Assembly (NCBI GenBank): GCA_905250885.1
Contig: CAJNOQ010000993.1
Span: forward strand, 1 to 37,834
DNA length: 37,834 nt
Direction of reading: 5' to 3'
DNA from: Didymodactylos carnosus
Taxonomy: Eukaryota; Rotifera; Eurotatoria; Philodinida; Philodinidae
Shown in pieces: positions 24,601 through 36,000 of this stretch; positions within the stretch are counted from its first letter, which is position 1, and every line of letters begins with the position of its first letter. A model generated the notes under the pieces. That model ran no database searches. It was not told the DNA's origin and was given only the letters and a program-made list of their open reading frames with translations. The translations under genes were made by a program, and so were the position numbers.

Positions 24601-27600
24601 TTAAATTAATTCAATGTTATTCCATTCAAAAATTACATATAAAATTATCCGAGATTAAACGTCAAAAAATGGTTAGTATATTTATTTTAGACACTACTTC
24701 CTTTAAAGTCAAGTTTTTTCATTCGTTAAACTAGAGGAAATCATTAGCATATCTGTTCTTACACTAAACTGTATTTTTATGTTTGATCAATAATTTGACT
24801 GAAAAATTTTACTTTTTCTTCATTTTATCTATTTAAGGTTCGTACAATTCGATTTTATTATAATAATCGAAATGTTCAATCGATTGTTGATTTAAAAAAT
24901 AGTGTCAATTGTAAATGGATGTTAGCTAAAACAATAAAATTAAATCCAGCACAAAACGATTGTAAAATTGATTTTACTCTACCTATAATTGCTTGTAATT
25001 TACAGATTGAATATGTTGATTTTTATGAATCGATAACACCCGCTACACAACCAACGGATGCGACAACATTACAATGTCCACGATGTAATTCAGCTGTATC
25101 AACAACTCCTGGAATTTGTCCAAATTGTGGTGAAAATGTATTTCAATGTCATAAATGTCGTTCAATTAATTATGATGAACGTGATCCATTTTTGTGCAAT
25201 TCATGTGGCTTTTGTAAATATGCAAAATTTGAATTTAATTTTAGTGCTAAACATCAAAATTATGTTGATCCAATTGAATCGGATGATGATCGAACAAAAA
25301 CATTGGCAAATATTAGTCAATTATTAGATAAAACGGATAAAATCTATCGTCAATTGATTAATCAAAAACCATTATTAGAATATTTGTTAACAAAATTGAA
25401 TGATGATTCAACAATGGTAACAACTGGTGGAACAGTTGATGAACAACAACCGCCAACAGCAACAGCACAGAATAATGCTACATCTGCAGCCGGTGGTGGA
25501 ATTAATAAAATTGTACAACAAATAGCACCAAAATACAATATTGAATGTAGACAAACGTATGATGAATTAGGAAAATATATTCAAAAAATTATTTGCTCAA
25601 GAAAAGAATTATATGACTATGATAAACGACATAAAACAACAACGATTACAATGTAAGTGAATAAGTTTAGACAAATTACAAATAAAAAAATTTTATATTT
25701 TCTCTTTGTTCTAGTGAGCGAGATCAACCAAATTTATTAACAACACCAGTAAATAATTGTTATGGTTGTACATTATCAACAATTTCTCATTGTATTTTAC
25801 TTTTACGTTCACTATGTTCAACATCATCTATAATTAAAAAACGTTTAACAACTAATATGTCTTTAATTAATGAACTATTATTAAATAATATTCGTTATTC
25901 AAATCAACAAATACGATCAGATGTACGTCTTCTATTATCTCATTTAACACGTGATAATCCAACATTAACTGATTATATAACAGAATATATTTATGATAAA
26001 ATTGATCGTTCATTAGATCAATCACCTCAATCTCTTCAATATTTAGTAAATAGTGAATTATTAGTATTATATACATTTATACAACGTTTTAATGATGATG
26101 ATACATGTTGGGAGAAAAAATTTCGTTGTGTATTAAAAATATTTTTAAAAAGTGTAACAATTAAAAATCCAAATGTATTAGAAACAATTACATTACCAAG
26201 TTTAAGAATGATTCTTCATTTATCACGACCATATGGAACATCAATAACACAAGCTATTTCAACATCAACAAAAAAAATTTTACCACTATCATCAACAGAT
26301 GAGAGACAAATAACAGCACCAGCAAATATTGATGTTGAAAGTTTTTTAAATAAACAATTTTCTTATAATGATTGGATAACATCATTAAATCGTCAACAAC
26401 AACAATCCGATTCATTAACAACATTTTCATTATCATCATTGGATACACCCGATTCTTGGTTAAAAAAATTATTATTTTGTCCTCAATCTCCAACAATTCG
26501 TTATTTAACATGTAAATTAATTCAATCTTTATGTTGGAATGAAAAACATAAATTAACAATTATTTATATATTAATAAATTATCTACATATGATTAGTGAT
26601 CTTAGTCAATATGGTGAATATTCAAATGAATATTTACAATTAATTAAAGATTTAATAGAAAATGATACAAAATTAAAAATGAAATTATGTGAAGAACCAA
26701 ATAATATTTTAAAACGTTTAGCACAATTAATATCAAATGAATTAGTTATTATACAAAAATATGAACAAGCAAGTTTTCATTCTAGTTTAACATTTGGTTA
26801 TTCAATTAAATGTCTATCAGAATTATTAAATCTATTTTTACAACAACAAGATATTAGACAAAAATATAAATCTATTTTAATTGGTGTTGTTCTAAACAGT
26901 TATTTATCATTAAAAAAATTAATTATACAACGAACAAAATTAATTGATGAAGCACAAACAAAAATGTTAGAATTATTAGAAAAAATTACAACGGGAAATG
27001 AAGACGTAAGTATTAGACTTCTTTATGTTCTTTTGAAAATATATCGAAAAGAAATGTAGAAAAAAAGTTGAATAGATAGAACGTGACTACTAATAAATCA
27101 CAAATTTTTCATCGTTTTTTTTACTTCTAGGAAACAAAACAATTTATGATCGTATGTATCGATACAATAGATAAATTTGATTTGGATGATATGATGACAC
27201 CACAATTTATATTTGAAAGATTATGTAATTTAATCTATCCCGAAGAAACTATACAAGGAAATAAAGAATTTTTTCTAATATTAGAAAAAGATCCAAATCA
27301 AGAAGATTTTCTTCAAGGTAGAATACATTTATTGATCTATTTGTTTTAGGATTTTTGTGAGAATTCGTTATAATAACAGTATTTTAAGAGAAAAAGCATA
27401 GATTTTCAATAATATTTCATCTAGTCTAACACATTCTACGTATAGATAGTCTTTTGGACTTATGAGTAAACTTTTTCAAGTGTCCGCTCACTTTTTCTGA
27501 TCAAACCTATGTTATGATAGGTAATTGATAACGTTGATTTCGAATATGAGAACGAAAATTATTCAAATTACTTTTCAAGACTCGACTTTTTTAAGTCCAC

Positions 27601-30600
27601 ACTTTTTTTCAAAATCAATTTTTTGCTACATTCAGTCGTTCGAGCATTGTGTATACCCACCCACAAATAATTTTCTTTTATAGTAAGTGATTGATCGGAT
27701 TTTATAGTTTTTTTGTTTACTAAAAATGGCGTTGTTTTCTCAATCGTTACGCTTACGTCCTCAGTTCTAACTGTAAAAAATCTTTAATCATATGTGGAAG
27801 ATAGAGCTTACACGATAGCTATTTCAGCTTTCTCCCACAAACGTTTAGTGAGTAAAACTTAAAAGCCGGTTGCTTAACTTATCTTTTTTGAATTTTCGTA
27901 CTTTATAAGATTTCTCATCTCATTTTACCTTCGGATTTTGCAATAAATCAGTCAATACATATTTTGTAGAGAATCGAAAGCGCTATATTTTTGTAAAAAA
28001 AATTTGCTCGATTAATTATAAGAAAGAGGAGAAAAATTGAAAATACTAACACCAATAATTCTTTTTGGGCCACTCGTTACAAGACTCGTGACACTCTATT
28101 GACTGAATAGATCAGAAACTGATTTTGAAAAGAAAAAAATGTTTTGACTTGAAAAATCGGATTTTTAAAAGCAACTTGGTCAGCTATCGAAATCAACATT
28201 ATCGATTCGTATATTAACATAGATTTCATAAAAAAACCGGATGAACACTTGGAAAAGTATTCCTGTTAGGTTTGTTCTCTCACTTTAGATATAAATTTTC
28301 TTTTATACGTGCTACGGATTACTGATAGATAATTGTATGAAGGTTATTTTCAGATAGAGAGTTTTAATTGCCGAATTTTTCATCCTACATCAGTTAAGAT
28401 ACCAGTAGCAAGGAAAGTAAAATAAAATTTTTCTTCTTTTATCTTTTGAATGTATCTGGTACCTATTGAATCAAGTGTTCATTTTTTCTGTTTGAAAAGA
28501 GCTACAATTGTCTATGTTACTAAATAAAAGAATGTTTCTTGAATTTCTTTTTTTTTCTAGGACGCATGGTCGGTAATCCATATAGTTCAACTGATCCACA
28601 AATGGGTCCATTAATGCGTGATATTAAAAATAAAATATGTACTGATTGTGAATTAATCGCCTTATTAGAAGATGATAATGGAATGGAATTACTAGTTTTA
28701 AATAAAATAATTAATTTAAATTTACCTGTGAAAGATGTTTATAAAAAAGTTTGGTTGGCTCATGTTAATCAAGCACAACATCCACCAACTTCTCAACAGC
28801 CTGTTGATCCTGCAGCAGCTGCAGCTCAACAACTTGCAGTTGTACAACAAAATGAAAATGATCCAATGCGTATTGTTTATCGTATGCGTGGATTACTCGG
28901 TGATGCAACAGAAGATATTATTGAAACATTTGATGCTAAAAAAGCGACGGGTGATGATGAAAATAATCCAGAAGATATTTATCGTTTAGCTTCTATATTA
29001 TGTGAACATGGTGGTTTAGAAACAATGTTAAAACGTTTAGAATCAATTAAAGATATGTCAAATGGTAAACAATTATTACAAGTATTATTAAAATTATTTG
29101 AATATGCAATTAAACTAAAAGCCAATCGTCAACGTTTAATTGAACCACAATTAAAATCAATAACATGTTTATTAAATAAATTAAATTTACTATTAAAAAC
29201 CGAGATTGAAGAACAAGGAAAAGATCAATCGTTATTAGCATTAACTGAAAAATTATTATCAATTATGGATACTTTATTTCATGAAGCAAGTACAACATTA
29301 AATCAAGATAAATATAATGAATTTTCAGTGTCATGTGAAGGTATGATAAATTAAAAAATAACTCTCTTTTTCTCATATATTCTATTCTTATTTATTTTTT
29401 ATAGGTGATATAGAACAATTACGTTCATTATTAAATTATATCAAATTATCATTTGTTAAAAGTCATCCATCTTTGATGCAAGCATTAATTCGTCTATTAC
29501 CATATTTGTCATTTGGTAATAAAGATAAAATGCAAACATTATTAGATTATTTTAAACCATATTTGGAATTTGAACGTTTTGATCAAGAACAATCATCAAC
29601 GGGAACAACCATTCATGATAATGATAATACATTACATTTAGATTGTTTTTGTGAAATATGTAAACATTTAGATAAAACATCAATTTATGGTAAAGAATTT
29701 CGAGATTTAATGAATTGTCCACAAGGTATTATTGAACAATGTATTAAATATATTGAAACAAATTCACCACAAGTAACATCTTATTTGGGCACACAAGATC
29801 AAAATAAATGGAAAGAATTCTCTCAAAAACCATCATTACCGTACATATTAAGATTATTAACGGGTTTATCCTATGGACATGAACAAATACAAATGAAAAT
29901 TGGACAAACGTTAATACCAACATTGCATAAAATTGAATTAATGACAACAGCTGGAAAAGTGGGAGTACTTGCTGAAGATCTCTTACATTCGTTGACAGAA
30001 AATCAAACTGTTGCAAAAATGGTAAACTAAATTAAGAAACTATAAAAACAGAACATCATTCTATTCTTATTTTAGATTGATGATGTTCGAAATCAAACAC
30101 GTACAGAAAAGAAACGTTTAGCATTAGAAGCACGTGAAAAAAAAATGAAAGAACTGAACTTAGGGGTATGTTAATATTTGTTAAAACATATGATATTCAA
30201 GTGCTCTGTTATGATTGTTATTTTTAGACAAAATCGAGAGGACAAAGTGTATGTGAATTACCAGAAGTCGTAAATGTAGCATCAGAATTAGCAGAAGAAT
30301 CTGGTCATGTTTGTTGTATATGTCGAGAGGGTTATAAATATCATCCGAATAAAGTTTTGGCCATTTATACTTTTACAAAAAAAGTTGATATTGAACCAAA
30401 TGAATATAAAACAAGAAAATCACCTGGTTATTCGACTGTAACACATTTTAATATTATCCATATTGAATGCCATAATTCAGCCATAAAACAAGCACGTTCT
30501 CGAGATGAATGGGAATCAGCATTATTACAAAATGCTAATACAAGATGTAATGGATTATTGCCCGTATGGGGACCAGATGTTCAAGAAGCTCAATTTACAA

Positions 30601-31754
30601 CAGCATTAGCCAGGTAAAATAAACTATTGACTCTGTTAAATTATATTAATTCAACTTTTTGTTATATGACTTTTGTTTTAGATATGATACTCACATAGTC
30701 GAAGCAACTGGTGTTCGTGAAACATCTCCATCTTTGTCCATTCATGATATTAAATTATTGTTACTACGTTTTGCTGAATTACAATCTTTTAGTGAGGATA
30801 CTGGAGGTGGTGGTAGAGAATCGAATATACGTCTAATACCATATGAAATACATGCTGTACTTTATGTATTAAACACGTGAGTATTTTATGATTTTTTTGA
30901 AATTTATATCAACATTATTCGTTTTTGTTCATTACATTTTTTCAGAAGTCGACAGATTGATCGCGAAGAAAAAATATTACAAAATTTTCTTAATGTTACT
31001 CGTCAAGAACAATGGATTAGTGAAGCATTTGAGGTATGAATATATTGTTTAGTAGAAATGTTGGTTTATGATGATTGTTTGTTTAGATCGATGGTCCATT
31101 TTATATGGCAGCATTAGCATTGGTTCTTATGAAACCCAGTGATTGGGAAAAACATCGCATCACATTTTTACAACATTTATTAACTACTACCCATGTACGT
31201 TCGACGAATAATTCTAACGAAAGGACAAAGTAAGTGAAGCCAAATATCTAACGTTCATATCATCAATATCTACTTTTCTATAATTGTTTTAGAGTATCTT
31301 CAAAAACATTGAAACCATTCTCAACATATAAAACATGTTTGATATTTTTTGGACTAATTAATGGATTTTTTACACACATGTTCAAAGTAAGTTTTACAAT
31401 ATTTTGACATAATAAGTTAAATGATTTTTATATTTTTTGTAGCGTGTTTCTGACGAATCAATGACGACTCCATCCACACCTGCTGCTGCTGCTGCTGCTA
31501 CTGCTACAGCTACAGCCACAGCCACAGCCACAGCTACCTCAACCACCTCCACAACATATCATCATCAATTAGCTAATTTCATACGTTCAAATGATTCTTA
31601 TGTGATGGAAAGATGTACAAAAATTTTAAAACACTTTGAACAAGATTTAATACCATCTGAAACAATGAGTGATTTATTTCACGCACTAGGTTTATTAACA
31701 TTGATTACAAATCCGGAACAATGGTTGAAAGATGCTGTTAACTCATTGCCATGA
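9695..31754 (+). CDS. UBR4: E3 ubiquitin-protein ligase UBR4 (pushover/BIG/p600), complete
   Basis: Giant N-degron E3 ligase; its animal orthologue acts with KCMF1 and calmodulin in protein quality control and stress-response silencing. Thirty exons: 9695-9840, 9895-9992, 10054-10151, 10210-10330, 10560-10742, 10800-10974, 11323-11682, 11737-12964, 13359-13982, 15077-16371, 16549-17561, 17649-18191, 18250-19092, 19314-19902, 20050-20972, 21247-21711, 22063-23597, 23751-24671, 24838-25652, 25715-27005, 27131-27317, 28561-29340, 29405-30021, 30076-30165, 30228-30613, 30682-30876, 30946-31033, 31087-31229, 31293-31386, 31443-31754. All introns are GT-AG; the sum is 16158 nt, 5385 residues (human about 5180). 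From memory the family similarity is collinear from YDKFFLAFVILATKYIT in exon 2 to LKDAVNSLP at the stop. UBR box about 1566-1634, beta-sandwich 2243-2439, cysteine cluster about 3800, hemi-RING from about 5009. The ATG follows an in-frame stop after an upstream ATG. The exon 2/3 junction is the least certain. No frameshift or premature stop is seen. Confidence 0.96.
10975..11322 (+). other. UBR4 intron 6, nothing recognised
   Basis: A 348-nt intron bounded by AG/GTGAGA and TTTCTTTCTAG. No gene, RNA or repeat was recognised inside. Confidence 0.7.
12965..13358 (+). other. UBR4 intron 8, open at its start
   Basis: A 394-nt intron with a perfect donor (AAT/GTAAGT) and the acceptor TTTTTTGTTTAG. 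The upstream frame stays open for 80 codons into the intron, to 13204, but this extension does not resemble the UBR4 family, whereas splicing restores the family sequence. Inside are repeated short AAATTTTCCC/AATTCCCC-like motifs of no clear meaning. Confidence 0.7.
13983..15076 (+). other. UBR4 intron 9, long, nothing recognised
   Basis: A 1094-nt intron between ACACAG/GTAAAT and CTCTTTTAG. No open frame of note, nested gene or RNA gene was recognised. I saw no arm-scale inverted repeat here, unlike intron 21. Confidence 0.65.
16916..17122 (+). other. UBR4: UBR box (N-degron-binding zinc domain) of UBR4
   Basis: About 69 residues (1566-1634) carry the type-1 N-degron reader signature: NQHWYHCHTC, then CQICANVCHKDHDISYAKFG, then FFCDCGAKDDGSC. 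All the zinc-binding Cys/His positions I can recall for the family are present, and the sequence is close to the human domain. An acidic tract (16801-16875) precedes it. Confidence 0.96.
17131..17250 (+). other. UBR4: Lys/Thr/Gln/Asn-rich low-complexity tract after the UBR box
   Basis: ACA- and AAA-rich codons encode a strongly basic stretch (residues about 1637-1677) with repeated TK and NK pairs, directly after the UBR box. The corresponding human linker is Ser-rich as I recall, so composition here is lineage-specific. Confidence 0.75.
19314..19902 (+). other. UBR4: UBR4 beta-sandwich (jelly-roll-like) domain exon
   Basis: Exon 14 (residues about 2243-2439) is one of the best conserved segments. 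It includes PVDFFE, EFGGRDLLDVYN, GMFVANVRTGGFTLD and EALQADKK-type (here ESLQADKKFS) motifs, ending VYGKTKDQFNWPD. In UBR4 this follows the WD40-like propeller encoded by exons 12-13. A Thr/Ser-rich tail occupies its last 40 codons. Confidence 0.8.
21531..21590 (+). other. UBR4: UIM-like ubiquitin-interacting motif in UBR4
   Basis: Residues about 2842-2860 read DEDEQENAILQFALAMSLQD, fitting the acidic patch-x-L-x2-A-L-x2-S-x2-D/E consensus of ubiquitin-interacting motifs. It lies in a long disordered, Ser/Thr/Gly-rich region. As I recall, the human protein has a similar acidic-L-A-x-A-L-S-L-Q segment at the matching place, which argues for function. Confidence 0.5.
21712..22062 (+). other. 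UBR4 intron 16, nothing recognised
   Basis: A 351-nt intron starting GAAT/GTAAAG, with the reading frame open for about 30 codons past the donor, and ending ATCCATTTAG. The donor was chosen because its phase matches the next exon and restores an acidic family-like segment. A 10-bp inverted repeat (GTTACTTTTC) sits near its 5' end. Confidence 0.6.
25075..25215 (+). other. UBR4: UBR4 cysteine-rich zinc-binding cluster
   Basis: Around residue 3800-3846 there is a run of CxxC pairs: CPRC, CPNC, CHKC and CNSCGFC, containing the family-specific CRSINYDERDPFLC. It is nearly identical to the human segment as I recall and most likely binds two or more zinc ions. Confidence 0.85.
27318..28560 (+). other. 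UBR4 intron 21, long, contains an inverted repeat
   Basis: At 1243 nt this is the longest intron of the gene, bounded by CTTCAAG/GTAGAA and TTTTTTTTTCTAG. Splicing joins two family segments (..EDFLQG and RMVGNPYSS) exactly. Its centre carries the diverged fold-back repeat at 27470-28258; otherwise nothing is recognised. Confidence 0.75.
27470..28258. repeat. Diverged long inverted repeat inside UBR4 intron 21
   Basis: The left arm 27470-27638 matches the reverse complement of 28099-28258. Shared landmarks are CTATGTTA..GATAA.GTTGATTTCGA, CTTTT.CAAGTGT and CAAAATCA.TTT...CTA.ATTCAGTC. Identity is roughly 65-75% by eye with indels; the spacer is about 460 nt. It is probably an old fold-back transposon. 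I could not fix ends or a target-site duplication. Confidence 0.55.
30306..31754 (+). other. UBR4: UBR4 C-terminal catalytic region (hemi-RING and following zinc/helical domain)
   Basis: Exons 25-30 encode the E3 module. VCCICREGYKYHP (Cys about 5009, 5010 and 5012), THFNIIHIECH and NTRCNGLLPVWGP supply the Cys/His ligands of the hemi-RING fold described for UBR4. The C-terminal part (residues SFSEDTGGGGRESNIRLIPYEIH onward in short segments) continues to the natural family end. All ligands I can identify are present, so the ligase looks competent. The only insertion is the Ala/Thr tract in the last exon. Confidence 0.85.
31482..31538 (+). repeat. UBR4: GCT/ACA-type trinucleotide repeat encoding an Ala/Thr tract in UBR4
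   Basis: Six GCT codons are followed by alternating ACT/ACA and GCT/GCC codons, giving (Ala)6 then about 13 residues of alternating Thr and Ala (residues about 5296-5314). It lies inside the last exon, between two conserved segments of the catalytic C-terminus. Confidence 0.9.
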
Positions 31755-31937
31755 TTTCATTTTTTTTTTGTTGTTATTGAGGTGTTGCTTCTTTTATTTT
31801 AATTTATTGATATACTTTTTTTAGTTGTCTTTCTGACTTTTTCTGTTTTTGTATTTGTATATGAGTGTGTGTATCTGTGTGTTGTGACAAACAAGAACTA
31901 AAACAAAACGAGTGATTTCTATAGTATGTACTATCAC

Positions 31938-31943
31938 AATAAA
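31938..31943 (+). promoter_or_regulatory. Candidate poly(A) signal of UBR4
   Basis: AATAAA lies 184 nt after the UBR4 stop and is followed by T/CT-rich sequence. The 3' UTR before it is T- and GT-rich. Confidence 0.5.
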
Positions 31944-33040
31944 AAACTAATTTTCTCTCTTTTTTTTTCTACACTCTCTTCACATTACTACGCATGAAAT
32001 ATGTTGTTTTTGTTTTGCTCTGTTTTATCGCTTTGTCTATTCTTCTATTCATATTATTTAATAAACAATCGTGACATTTATACTGGAAAAAGAAATATTG
32101 AGAATTTCAGAAGTAGAGCTGATAAAATTGAAAAAATTATTAATAAAAATTCTGTCGGATATATGATAGTAGTAAGATGTTTGAAAACAGTAAATTCTAT
32201 AAAGAATCCATTGTCAAAATGGTGCTGGATTCATTTCTTTATCTTTAAATTTTTTAGCTCCAGTGAACAATGGATATGAGAAATTGTCTGTCGTTAACAG
32301 TTTATGTCACCAAACGAAGTTTTGTTGTTTCATATTGACAAAGTGTATCACTGAGATTTTTACGAAAAAGTAGAGTAGATATTTCGAATTAAAAAGTCAC
32401 CATTTTTCTTTCATTTTTGCACTTACTTTTCAGTCGAGCTTTTACGATCTAAAATCTTTACTTTGTGATACTTGAAGACGTATGTTTTACAGGCTTGGCT
32501 ACACGTCAAATTAATAGATACATTTTGCCATGTCTCCTGAACCACCTTGGTCTTTTTATGTTAAACTTTTCAGCTATTTAAGCTCAAATTCGTTTGGAAC
32601 TTTGAGAGTACTTGTGTCTTCCTTTTTCGTTTCATCTCATTTTATCGACTCAGACAAATCTTATTTTAGATTAGAAAAAATATCGCTATGTGCAGTGATA
32701 TTAAGTCGCAAGATAATAGCGCCACACTACGAGTTATTATTAAAGAAACACATGAATGAAGAATGACTGTTTTTTTCACCAATCGTCATTTATCACGATT
32801 TCTCGTAGAAACACTGCAGAAATCACCTCAAATTTTGAGAAATAAACCAGAACCAAATCTTGTTGAAATAAAGAGTGATTTCTCTGTATATAAGTAACAC
32901 TGACTGTAAGTATCAATTACATTATGCACTGGTAACAACGTGAACTAAATTCTGCTCAGTGATTCTATTTGTTTTGTACAGAGAAAATAACTGTTATTCT
33001 ATATTTATCTTTATTCTATTGTCTGTAAAAGACTTCTGCT
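31944..33040. other. Intergenic spacer between UBR4 and ABCD3
   Basis: About 1.1 kb with no recognisable gene; short open stretches (32001-32279, 32530-32766) have no motif or splice context. A TATATAAG at 32887-32894, 179 nt before the ABCD3 ATG, is a weak promoter candidate. Confidence 0.45.
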
Positions 33041-33050
33041 TGATTTATAG
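33037..33050 (+). other. 3' splice site 22 nt before the ABCD3 start codon
   Basis: TGCTTGATTTATAG ends at 33050 and is preceded by a pyrimidine/T-rich region. It leaves a 22-nt leader before the ATG at 33073. As with UBR4, this suggests a spliced 5' UTR or a trans-splice acceptor. Confidence 0.4.
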
Positions 33051-33072
33051 ATCAAACAGCAGAGAAAGGAAC

Positions 33073-36000
33073 ATGGCTGGGTTGAGTAAAATAGCTCCCG
33101 TTTATCGTCACGGTTTCATATTAGCATCTAGTATGGCTATTAGTTATTGGTGGACATTAAGATGGCTAAAAGCTCGGTCAAAAAAGTAAGGATCGTATAC
33201 ATTTCTGTTTTACCATCTTATAAGCTTTTCTGTCTTTAGACTTTTAGCAAAAGATGTCAATTCAGCTATAGGAGCAGTAAGATTTTGAGAAAGAAAACTA
33301 TTGAATTTTAATAATAAAGTCGTTGTCTGTTTATTTTAGAGACTTTTGAAAAAAGAAAAAGTTGCGGTTGATAGAAAATTTCTACGGTAAAATAAATCAA
33401 TATCCTGATGTAAATCTGTGACAGTTCGAGGTTTCCATTCTTTCAACGAGAAACTGCAGTTCAACGAACGGTGAATTATCACAAGTCTATTCTGACAGAT
33501 ACCATCCTCATATAATTTTATGCCAAATATCTGGAGTTCTGTTAGTAATACTTTTCTTTGTACAGGAATATTTTGGTATTATTGAAGATACTTGTACCAA
33601 AATTGCTATCGGGCGAGGTAAAGAAGCAAAACTGTTTGAAAAAAAAAATTTTTTTTTTGTTCTTTTTTTTAGACATTCTATTTAGTTCTTATTGCGTGCG
33701 CTTTAATCGCAAGAACATATGCAGACGTATGGATGATTCAAAACAGTACTGCTGTCGAAAGGTATCATTTATGTAAAAATTCCCTTTTTCTTACGTTCTT
33801 ATTAGACATATGTCTTTGATTTTAATTTTAGTGCTATTATTGGCCGTAGCTCAAAATTGTTCAAAGCCAATTTATCTAAATTTGTTTATGCAATGCCGAT
33901 GGTATGGTAGATGTATCTAACCATTCAAATAAGGTTGATAAATAACCGTTCTTTTTATTTGGTTTTTAGATTTCATTAGTGAACAATGCATTGAAGGTAA
34001 GAAAAGTTCAATAACTCTATTTTGCTCTTTCTTAGTCTGTATAATTTACCTGATTCGAGTGGTATTTTTTTTGTAACAAAAATTGAAAGTGCGAGAAAAG
34101 ATAATTTTTGTTATATTTAGTATGGATTAGACGAATTAAAACTGCGATTTCGTTGTCGGTTAACAAAATATTTGTATGATCAATATTTAAAGTAATATTT
34201 TGGTTTTAGTTGTATGTTTATCATATATTTTGTGTATTACTATTTTTTTCTAGAGGTTTTACATATTATCAATTAAATAATTTGGATAGTCGAATAGCTA
34301 ATGTCGATCAATTATTAACACAAGATGTTGAAAAATTTTCAACATGTATTGCTGATTTATATACAAATGTCAGCAAGGTAAATAATAATGCACTTTTGAA
34401 GAAAAAAATAATAATAAGTTGTCGATTTATTTCAGCCATTTTTAGATATAATCATTTTCTCAAAAAAGCTCACTACTTCAATTGGTCCTACTGGTCCATC
34501 GTATATGATTCTTTATCTTTTATTCTCCGGATTTATTTTAACAAGGTTATTATTTACTCGATTGCTACATGAAAACATAACTTTAACTTCAATTTATTTC
34601 AGATTACGACGACCTGTCGGTTCAATGACCGTTACCGAACAACAGTTTGAAGGTGAATTTCGTTATGTCAATTCCAGATTAATAACAAATTGGTAAGAAA
34701 AAAATCTTATTCAAAAGAAAAAAAATTAAAACATTTCCAGAATAGTATTCAGATAATTATCTTCATTCGTATCGAGAGTGTAGCAAACTGAATATTAGAT
34801 TTTTAAGAAAGTAATATATTTTGTCTTTTTGCGTCTAGCGAAGAAATTGCATTTTATAAAGGAAACAGACGTGAACAAATGAATATTCGTGATAGTTTCG
34901 ATCGTTTGGTAAATTGTATAAATTATTTAATTAAATTAATTTATAGAGTCTATTTTTATCATTTAGATTAAACATTTACGTAGTTTTATTATATTTCGCG
35001 TATCAATGGGCTTCATTGATAATATTGTTGCTAAATGTTAGTATACGAACGTTTTATGACTGATTTTAACTATCTCTCGTCTCATTATGCTTTAGATGTG
35101 TCAACATGTGTTGGCTACTATGTTGTTTCAAGACCATTTTTAAATCTTGCAGATAACAAATATGCGAATGCCTCTCAAAGTGACATACTAGAAGTAAGTA
35201 TATTCGACTTAGTGTTTAAATCATTACCTTTTGTCTCTATACGATATTATAAACCCCACGAAGAATGCGTTAAAGCTAGTTACAACAGCAATAAGATTAT
35301 TTCCAGTTTATTAAAATAAATTTTCTAGTGGAGATAATTGAGCTCACATGAACTTTTGTCATATGTAGGATTACTATACGTCGGGTCGAATGTTAGTGAA
35401 AATGGCTGAAGCTGTTGGCAGACTGGTTTTAGCTGGAAGAGAAATGACCAAATTAGCAGGGTACGTTATTTTTCTAGCTGTAAGTGAGATATTATTATTA
35501 AAAAAAACAAAAAACATATAGTTTTCACATATTCAAAATAGTTCTCTTTCATTTCTTTTATTTTCATTTTAGATATACAACGCGTGTCATCGAATTGATG
35601 ACCGTTTTACGTGATATTAATCAAGGAAAATATGTTAGAACAATGATTAGTAATGCTACCATAAATAATAATAATAATAATAATCAAAATAGTATTCAAC
35701 CAAAACCGGACATGGGCAAAATACAATTACAAGATCGAATTATTAAGTATGTTATTTATAGTACATATTTTTAATAATATACTAATCATTATTAATATTT
35801 ATCATTACATTTTAGATTTGAAAATGTTCCGTTAATTACTCCAAATGTTAGTTGTAAAAGATTATTTGATTAAAAAATTCTAATATTTAAATTTATTTTT
35901 ATAGGGTGATATTTTAATTGAAAGTCTCAATTTTACAGTCAGATCTGGTCAAAATGTTATTGTTTGTGGACCGGTAAATTGTATCTGTTAAACAATATAT

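Noticed and set aside
32001-32766. Two plus-strand open stretches in the UBR4-ABCD3 spacer
   Set aside because: Short, without motif, codon bias or splice context; treated as chance.
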